Below are positions 59,331 to 64,000 of a stretch of 64,000 nucleotides of DNA, piece by piece. The notes beneath the pieces were generated by a model. The model had not been told where the DNA came from, did not search any database, and saw only the letters and a program-made list of their open reading frames with translations. The stretch lies in the NCBI RefSeq assembly GCF_000721075.1, contig NZ_JOEQ01000037.1, positions 53,979-117,978 on the forward strand. The letters run 5' to 3'. Every line of letters begins with the position of its first letter. Positions within the stretch are counted from its first letter, which is position 1. Made by a program: the position numbers and the translations under genes. The stretch comes from Streptosporangium amethystogenes. Lineage in GTDB: Bacteria; Actinomycetota; Actinomycetes; Streptosporangiales; Streptosporangiaceae.

Positions 59331-59697
59331 CGTATCGCCCGAGCACTCGACCACATGACGAGCAGCACCGATCTGGCCGGTACCCCCGCCTACATGTCAC
59401 CGGAGCAGCTCACCGACGAATCGCTCACGCCGGCCTCCGACATGTTCTCCTGGGCCAGCACGATGATCTTCGCCGCGACGGGGCGGGCGGCCTTTCCGGC
59501 GAGCAGCGTCCCGGCTGTTCTGCACGCCGTCCTGAACGGCGAGCCCGACGTCTCGGGCGTGCCCCAGCCGCTGCGTTCGCTGGTGGCCGCCTGCCTGGCC
59601 AAGGACCCGGCAGCAGTACCGGTACGCCTTCGGCCTGCGCGGCTCGACCGGCTCGATCAGCGTCGCCGGGCTGGAGGGCCGCAGCGCCGCGGGCTAG
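59331..59697 (+). pseudogene. Remnant of a Ser/Thr protein kinase with internal deletion
   Basis: From 59331 one frame reads RIARALDHMTSSTDLAGTPAYMSPEQLTDESLTPASDMFSWASTMIFAATGRAAF (outline), continuing to LRSLVAACLAKDP. This is the activation loop and C-lobe of a eukaryotic-type kinase (GTPAYMSPEQ is the APE-loop equivalent). The N-lobe and the catalytic HRD and DFG motifs are missing. Right after KDPA the frame shifts, and 59611-59697 reads QQYRYAFGLRGSTGSISVAG then LEGRSAAG and a stop, which resembles the extreme C-terminus of an exported kinase tail. Deletions at both ends make it non-functional. Confidence 0.6.
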
Positions 59698-59771
59698 GGC
59701 CGTCGCGGACTCCGGAGCAGGACGTGCCGAGACGGCCGGGGCGCGCCGTGGAAGCGGGCCCCGGCCAGGGA

Positions 59772-60416
59772 TCAGATGGAGCCGCTCTCGATCGCCTGCT
59801 TCAGGCCCGCCTGGGTCACCTCGTGGGAGGCGACGCCGTTGGCGACGACGAAGTCGATCAGCGAAGTGTCGGCGTCGAAGGTGAGGTACTCGGTGACCTC
59901 GGTCTTCCCGGAGGTCAGCTTGGTGAAGACGATCTTCTGGTGTGTGACGACGCCGGGCAGCGACCAGGTGTCCGTCTCGTAGCAGAGGGCGTCCGCGTTG
60001 ATGCGCTGCTGCGCGTGCGTGTTGCTGGTGACGATCGCGCCCTCGTAGGGGATCTCCTCGACGGCGGTGAAGTTGATGTGGCGCTTGCCGTTCTTGAACC
60101 AGTCCTTGTGGGTGACGACCCGCTTCAGGAACGAGTGCATGCCGACGTGGTTGTTGATGTTGGAATATGCCGCGAACACTTTTTTGGCGGAGGCGTTGAT
60201 CGTGATCGAGATGCTGCTCTGGGCCCGGCTCCGGCCGGAGCCGGCGGCGGGAGGCGTGGTGTCGTAGAACTTCTGGGTGTCCCATGCGGTCTGCCACTCG
60301 GCGGCGAGCTGGGTGTCGCCCGCCGGAGTGTCGGCGCTGGCGGGGCTGGAGAAGACGGTGATGACAAGGGCCGCGGCGAACAGCTGGGCCGCGAGGAGTC
60401 GAAGATGCTTCTTCAC
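59772..60416 (-). CDS. Secreted SRPBCC/START-like protein of unknown function
   Basis: From the GTG at 60416 this is a 214-residue protein with a signal peptide (KKHLRLLAAQLFAAALVITVFSSPASA, outline, predicted cleavage after ASA) and a domain with a START/SRPBCC-like pattern: SISITINASAKKVFAAYSNINNHVGMHSFLKRVVTHKDW and VTEYLTFDADTSLIDFVV (outline). Such domains bind hydrophobic ligands in a deep pocket. The start could also be the ATG at 60446. It stands alone and converges on the kinase remnant. Confidence 0.65.
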   Translation of the reverse strand: MKKHLRLLAAQLFAAALVITVFSSPASADTPAGDTQLAAEWQTAWDTQKFYDTTPPAAGSGRSRAQSSISITINASAKKVFAAYSNINNHVGMHSFLKRVVTHKDWFKNGKRHINFTAVEEIPYEGAIVTSNTHAQQRINADALCYETDTWSLPGVVTHQKIVFTKLTSGKTEVTEYLTFDADTSLIDFVVANGVASHEVTQAGLKQAIESGSI

Positions 60417-60573
60417 GTGTACCCCAAGAGGAGACAATAGGTGCATGTGATCTTCTATCGCATGTTGTTGTGATCTATGAGATTTCGTGGCGAAGAAGTG
60501 ATAAATTTTCGCGACGCCGCACAACCCGGCGCGCTGCCGCGGCAGCGCCGGTGCCCTCCGCTCCCGGGTGCCC

Positions 60574-61851
60574 TCAGGTGCGTTCCTGCCGGGGCAGGAC
60601 CACCTCCCGCAGGATGAGCAGGACGGCCGCGGCGATCGGGATGCCCAGCAGCGCGCCCAGCACGCCGAGCAGCGCGCCACCGAGCAGGGCACCGACGATC
60701 GTGGCGAGCGGCGGCACGTCGACCGAGCTCTTCATCACCGCCGGTGCGATCCAGTAGTTCTCGATCTGCTGATAGATCGTGAAGAAGACGAGGCAGACGA
60801 CGCCGACGGTCGGGGAGACGAAGAAGCCCACCAGCGAGGCGACTCCCGCGCCGATGAAGGCGCCGACCAGGGGGATGAGGTCGGTGAGCGCCACGAACAG
60901 GGAGAGCGCCAGGGCGTACGGGACCTGCATGATGCTCAGGAAGAAGAAGGTCGTCACGCCGGCGATGAGCGAGATGATCAGGTTCCCGGCGACGTAGCCG
61001 CCGATGCTGTCGATGATCTGGTCGCCGAGCAGGGTCGCGCGGGTGCGGCGGGAGCGGGGGACGAGGCGGTAGGCCATCCTCTTGAGCGACTTCAGCGAGC
61101 CCAGGAAGTAGAGCGTCAGCACCAGCACGGTCAGCGAGTTGAAGACGGCCCCGATGAGGACCGACCCGATGCCGAGCACACCGCCGAACATCTGGGTGCC
61201 GAAGTCGCCGCTCGTCACGTACTGCTGCAGCTTCTGCAGCAGCTGGAAGCGCTGGTCCAGGTCGCGGATCATCGAGTTGTCCTGCAGTTCCTTGAGGTAC
61301 TGGGGGAACTGCTCGACGAACTGGGTGGACTGCTCGGTCAGCGGGGGCACCACGGCCAGGCCGAAGCCGACGAAGACCCCGATGACGCCCAGGAAGACCA
61401 CGGCGATGGCGGCCATGTGCGGCACATTGCGCCGCCGGAGAACCTCGACCGCCGGGTGCAGGCCGATGGCCAGGAAGAGCGAGACGATGATGAGGATCAG
61501 CACCGAGCTCGCGCTCACCACCGCCTGCACCAGCCACCAGGCGGTGAGCACGCCGAGGGCGGCGGTGAAACCGAACACGAACGGGTTGCCGCTCATCGAG
61601 CGCCCCGGACGGCCGAACGGATGGTCCGGCCCGGTACCCGAGGGCCCGGGCGCGGAGCCGCCCTGACCCGTCGCCGGTACGTCCGGCGGGGGCAGGGGAC
61701 CCGCCGAGGTCATGATCGGTTCGAGGTCCGCGGCGGCGACCGGTTCGCCCTGGTCGGTCGATCCGGTCGGTGTGCTCCCTTCCGCCGGTGGAACGCCGGG
61801 AGGGGATGGTGCCGCCGCTGGATCGCGGTCGGCGGGGGTGGGCTCGGACAC
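60574..61851 (-). CDS. AI-2E family transporter
   Basis: This 425-residue membrane protein has a long Pro-rich cytoplasmic N-terminal tail (about 85 residues), then the eight-helix AI-2E transporter core: GNPFVFGFTAALGVLTAWWLVQAV, VLILIIVSLFLAIGLHPAV, a periplasmic helical domain (QFPQYLKELQDNSMIRDLDQRFQLLQKLQQY), and LIPLVGAFIGAGVASLVGFF with YQQIENYWIAPAVMKSSVDVPPLATIVGALLGGALLG (outlined). Family members act as exporters or Na+/H+ antiporters. The neighbours do not indicate a substrate. The ATG at 61851 is taken as listed. Confidence 0.88.
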   Translation of the reverse strand: MSEPTPADRDPAAAPSPPGVPPAEGSTPTGSTDQGEPVAAADLEPIMTSAGPLPPPDVPATGQGGSAPGPSGTGPDHPFGRPGRSMSGNPFVFGFTAALGVLTAWWLVQAVVSASSVLILIIVSLFLAIGLHPAVEVLRRRNVPHMAAIAVVFLGVIGVFVGFGLAVVPPLTEQSTQFVEQFPQYLKELQDNSMIRDLDQRFQLLQKLQQYVTSGDFGTQMFGGVLGIGSVLIGAVFNSLTVLVLTLYFLGSLKSLKRMAYRLVPRSRRTRATLLGDQIIDSIGGYVAGNLIISLIAGVTTFFFLSIMQVPYALALSLFVALTDLIPLVGAFIGAGVASLVGFFVSPTVGVVCLVFFTIYQQIENYWIAPAVMKSSVDVPPLATIVGALLGGALLGVLGALLGIPIAAAVLLILREVVLPRQERT

Positions 61852-61992
61852 CAGCGCACCCTGCCCGTTTCAGGGAGAGATAGTCGGCTTCCGGCAGCCG
61901 TGATTCTCCTCACCACGGGCTCCGGTGCCGCGCCCGCACGGGCCCGCCTACGGCTACCGCTCGGCCGCGGCACCGGAGCCCGCGAAGGGAGG

Positions 61993-63207
61993 TCAGGTCA
62001 TGCTGACGTACTGGCGGGGCCGGAGGGCGTGGCTGCGGAGGGCGGCCAGGGCGGCTGAGCGTCCGGCGGGGGTGAGGCTGCCGTCGACGCGCAGGCCGAA
62101 GGCGTCCAGGCGTCTGTTCAACTCGGTGAGCGAGGCGTCGACCTCCACGGTCTGCCACTCCGTGCAGTCGATCACCGCCGTGACGTGCTCGCGGTCGGCG
62201 GGGGCGCCGTCGGCGAGCAGCATCAGAGCCACCTCCCTGGCCGAGGTACGGAAGCCGCTCTCCCCCGAGACGGGGGCGAGCAGCGCGGCGGCGGCGGTCT
62301 CCCAGAGCAGGTCGGCGTCGCCGAGCAGGCGCTCACCCGCCGGGGTGATCACCAGGCGCCTGCCACTCTGGCGCAGCGCGCTCATGTGGCCCTGGGCCAC
62401 CTCGCGGACCGCGGCCAGCTCCGCGCCGCTCCAGGTGCTCTCCGCGAGCACGGAACGGGCGAGGTTGCCCCGCTGGGTCAGCGGGATGCCCCCTGGGCGG
62501 CGGCCCACGGTCAGCAGCCAGCGCAGCGCGCCCAGGTGAGCCTCGTCGGGTGCCGGGATGGGCGCGTGCAGGCGTACCTCGAAGGGCTGGGCGAGCTCGC
62601 GCCAGGCGGTGCCCCGGCCGAGGACCCAGCGGTTGAGCCGCTCGCCCTGGACCCGGTGGAGCCAGTTGTCGCCGCCCAGCTCCGGACGGGGCGCGATGAG
62701 CCAGTGACTGGTGAGCGTCTGCCGTTCGGCGGAGTCGGGGGCGAGCCTTCCCGAGACGATGGCCAGCTCCAGCGCGGCCGAGCAGGCGCCGTGCGCGCCC
62801 AGCTCCTCGGGGCCCATGATCGAGCTCCAGTGCAGCTCGGGGACGTCGGGCGGAAGCACGCCCGTGGCGTCCAGGGCGCTCTGGTAGGCCGCCATGCCCG
62901 CGTCCTCGCCCAGGCGGGCGTAGGTGCGCAGGATGTGGGTGGTCGTGGGGGAGGAGCAGAGGGCGGCGTAGCGCTCCAGGCCGCCCAGCCGCAGCAGCCG
63001 GCCCAGCGCGTGGGCGATCACGGTGCGATCTCCGGTGACCTTGGAGGGCAGCGTGTACCAGAGGAACTCGCACACGTTGAGCTCGGTGATCGTCTCCAGC
63101 GGCTCGCCACCGGTCAGCCAGTCGATCGCGCTGCGCGCGTGCTCGGCGGAGGCGGGCTCGGAACGCTCCAGCTCCGACAGGAGTGCTGCCACGTCCGGTG
63201 CAGGCAT
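61993..63207 (-). CDS. Hypothetical protein, family not recognised
   Basis: From the ATG at 63207 this is a 404-residue soluble protein rich in Ala, Leu, Arg and Glu, with no membrane helix, signal or clear catalytic motif. Several segments look like helical repeats or winged helices (LRWLLTVGRRPGGIPLTQRGNLARSVL; ALRQSGRRLVITPAGERLL), reminiscent of plant-pathogen-type or phage-like plasmid DNA-binding proteins but not assignable. Codon use is like its neighbours, which supports it as a real gene. Upstream is a short gap to the mannosyltransferase end. I cannot assign a function. Confidence 0.6.
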   Translation of the reverse strand: MPAPDVAALLSELERSEPASAEHARSAIDWLTGGEPLETITELNVCEFLWYTLPSKVTGDRTVIAHALGRLLRLGGLERYAALCSSPTTTHILRTYARLGEDAGMAAYQSALDATGVLPPDVPELHWSSIMGPEELGAHGACSAALELAIVSGRLAPDSAERQTLTSHWLIAPRPELGGDNWLHRVQGERLNRWVLGRGTAWRELAQPFEVRLHAPIPAPDEAHLGALRWLLTVGRRPGGIPLTQRGNLARSVLAESTWSGAELAAVREVAQGHMSALRQSGRRLVITPAGERLLGDADLLWETAAAALLAPVSGESGFRTSAREVALMLLADGAPADREHVTAVIDCTEWQTVEVDASLTELNRRLDAFGLRVDGSLTPAGRSAALAALRSHALRPRQYVSMT

Positions 63208-63317
63208 GCCTCGAAGTCTGCCGTATGCGGGCCTGCTCTGACGATGAACGTGACGTAATGGATCCTGCACGGTGCCTACCCTAGGAAATGTCTTCTAAGT
63301 GGCTCATATGCGAGCTG

Positions 63318-64000
63318 TCAGATCCAGCCTTTCTTGAAAAGCATTCGTGAATTCCACTCGGCGTAGGGGATGATCTCGGCGGTGAGCACCGGGTGGAGCC
63401 ACCAGAAGTTGACCAGCGCCAGCAGGGCGAAGGCCCCCACGATCGCGGCACCGGCCATCCGCCGCCCGGGTAGGGCGTCGGACGGGCCGATGATCATTCC
63501 GGCCGCGAGCACGATAGCCAGGATCATGAACGGGACCATGGGGATCGCGTAGAACAGGAACATGGTCCGGTTGTCGGCGATCGCCCAGTAGAACCAGGGG
63601 AGCCAGCCCGCGGCGTAGCCGAGGAGTACGGCCCCGGCCCGCCAGTCGCGGGTGGCGACGTACCAGGCGACCATGGCGATGAGGGGGTGTGGAAGCTCAG
63701 CACCTGGAAGTGGTAACTCAGCCAGGAGCGGAAGGAGTCGAAGACGAAGAACACCGGGCCCTGCGAGGTCGCCTGCGCCCAGTTGCGGCCCCAGCCGCCG
63801 GGGGAGGCGAACCAGCTGGCCCAGGAGGCGATGTAGGTGAGGGCCGGCAGCAGGGCCAGCGCGGGCAGGGCACTCGGCAGGTCCTTGCCGAGGGCCCCGC
63901 CGTACGGTCTGCGCAGGCCGATGGCCCGGCGGGCTCCGGCGTCCCAGACCAGGGACATGACCGCGAACGCGACGAGGAAGAAGATCCCCGACCACTTGAC
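63318..64000 (-). pseudogene. Protein O-mannosyltransferase (PMT) gene, 3' part, frameshifted
   Basis: Near the window end the minus strand encodes the C-terminal part of a dolichyl-phosphate-mannose protein mannosyltransferase: VWDAGARRAIG, LTYIASWASWFASPGGWGRNWAQ and SWLSYHFQVLSFHTP in one frame, then LIAMVAWYVATRDWRAGAVLLGYAAGWLPWFYWAIADNRTMFLFYAIPMVPFMILAIVLAAG (outline) in another. The frame changes near 63680, and the roughly 60-80 residues that PMTs have between FHxx and the next helices appear to be missing, so a frameshift plus deletion (or an assembly error) is inferred. The 5' part lies beyond the window. An intact PMT would glycosylate exported proteins. Confidence 0.6.

Noticed and set aside
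60421..60480. Direct repeat TGTGATCT upstream of the secreted SRPBCC protein
   Set aside because: Two 8-bp copies in an AT-richer leader could be chance and have no counterpart elsewhere in the window.
1..64000. tRNA, rRNA genes and CRISPR arrays
   Set aside because: Looked for cloverleaf arms and CCA-type ends and for regularly spaced repeats; none were recognised by eye.

Overview
The window comes from a high-GC actinomycete. Third codon positions are nearly all G or C, GTG starts are frequent, and many genes overlap by 4 bp at GTGA or ATGA junctions. IclR, PucR, MarR, TetR and GntR regulators are abundant, and there is a mycofactocin-type dehydrogenase and an actinobacterial-type iron box. 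The overall gene mix resembles Streptosporangiales or Streptomyces relatives, but that placement is a guess. The region looks like an accessory, patched part of a chromosome: intact operons are separated by about ten gene remnants (MarR, MFS, quinone oxidoreductase, TnpB, PKS ketosynthase, IS256, AraC, histidine kinase, Ser/Thr kinase, mannosyltransferase).

Layout. 1-3.7 kb: small regulators and enzymes (CGNR zinc-finger protein, acetyltransferase, GntR-TetR fusion regulator with a divergent alpha/beta hydrolase) and remnants. 3.7-19.1 kb: the main catabolic cluster, with an IclR regulator, a LimB-like flavin monooxygenase with its flavin reductase, a LivKHMGF-type ABC importer whose two permeases and one ATPase are fused into one chain, an aldehyde dehydrogenase, two crotonases, a 3-hydroxyacyl-CoA dehydrogenase, a mycofactocin-type SDR and two class III CoA-transferases. 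Repeated half-sites (ATAGCGAAC and variants) before the IclR gene, the monooxygenase, the SDR and the second crotonase tie these units into one predicted regulon. The order suggests import, oxygenation, alcohol to aldehyde to acid oxidation, CoA transfer and partial beta-oxidation of an unknown hydrophobic substrate.

19.1-24.6 kb: a membrane protein, a VOC protein, a TnpB tail, an FAD monooxygenase with a divergent TetR gene and a membrane-anchored coiled-coil protein. 24.6-33.9 kb: respiratory nitrate reductase narGHJI, a PNPOx-like flavin-fold protein and a NarK transporter, with paired DevR/DosR-like boxes that suggest control by hypoxia or redox state. 34-44.5 kb: FAD monooxygenase with an HxlR regulator, a truncated polyketide synthase, an auxiliary-type tryptophanyl-tRNA synthetase behind a Trp-Trp leader peptide and attenuator, an FAD oxidoreductase, a truncated AraC gene and a siderophore ABC importer behind an iron box.

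44.7-53.6 kb: a second catabolic cluster, probably for an amide, guanidine or carbamate nitrogen source (agmatinase-like ureohydrolase, dimethylformamidase-like protein, cupin, PucR regulator, amino-acid/polyamine permease, CehA/McbA-type metallohydrolase). 53.6-64 kb: zinc alcohol dehydrogenase with a SRPBCC membrane protein, a NarL-type two-component system, a tandem MarR regulator, a Ser/Thr kinase remnant, a secreted SRPBCC-like protein, an AI-2E family transporter, an unrecognised 404-residue protein and a disrupted protein mannosyltransferase running off the end.

The strongest candidates for new biology are the IclR regulon with its repeated operators, the CehA/DMFase-like nitrogen cluster, the trpS attenuator and the 21-bp-phased DevR-like box pairs. 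All functions are inferred from reading the sequence; no database search was possible.
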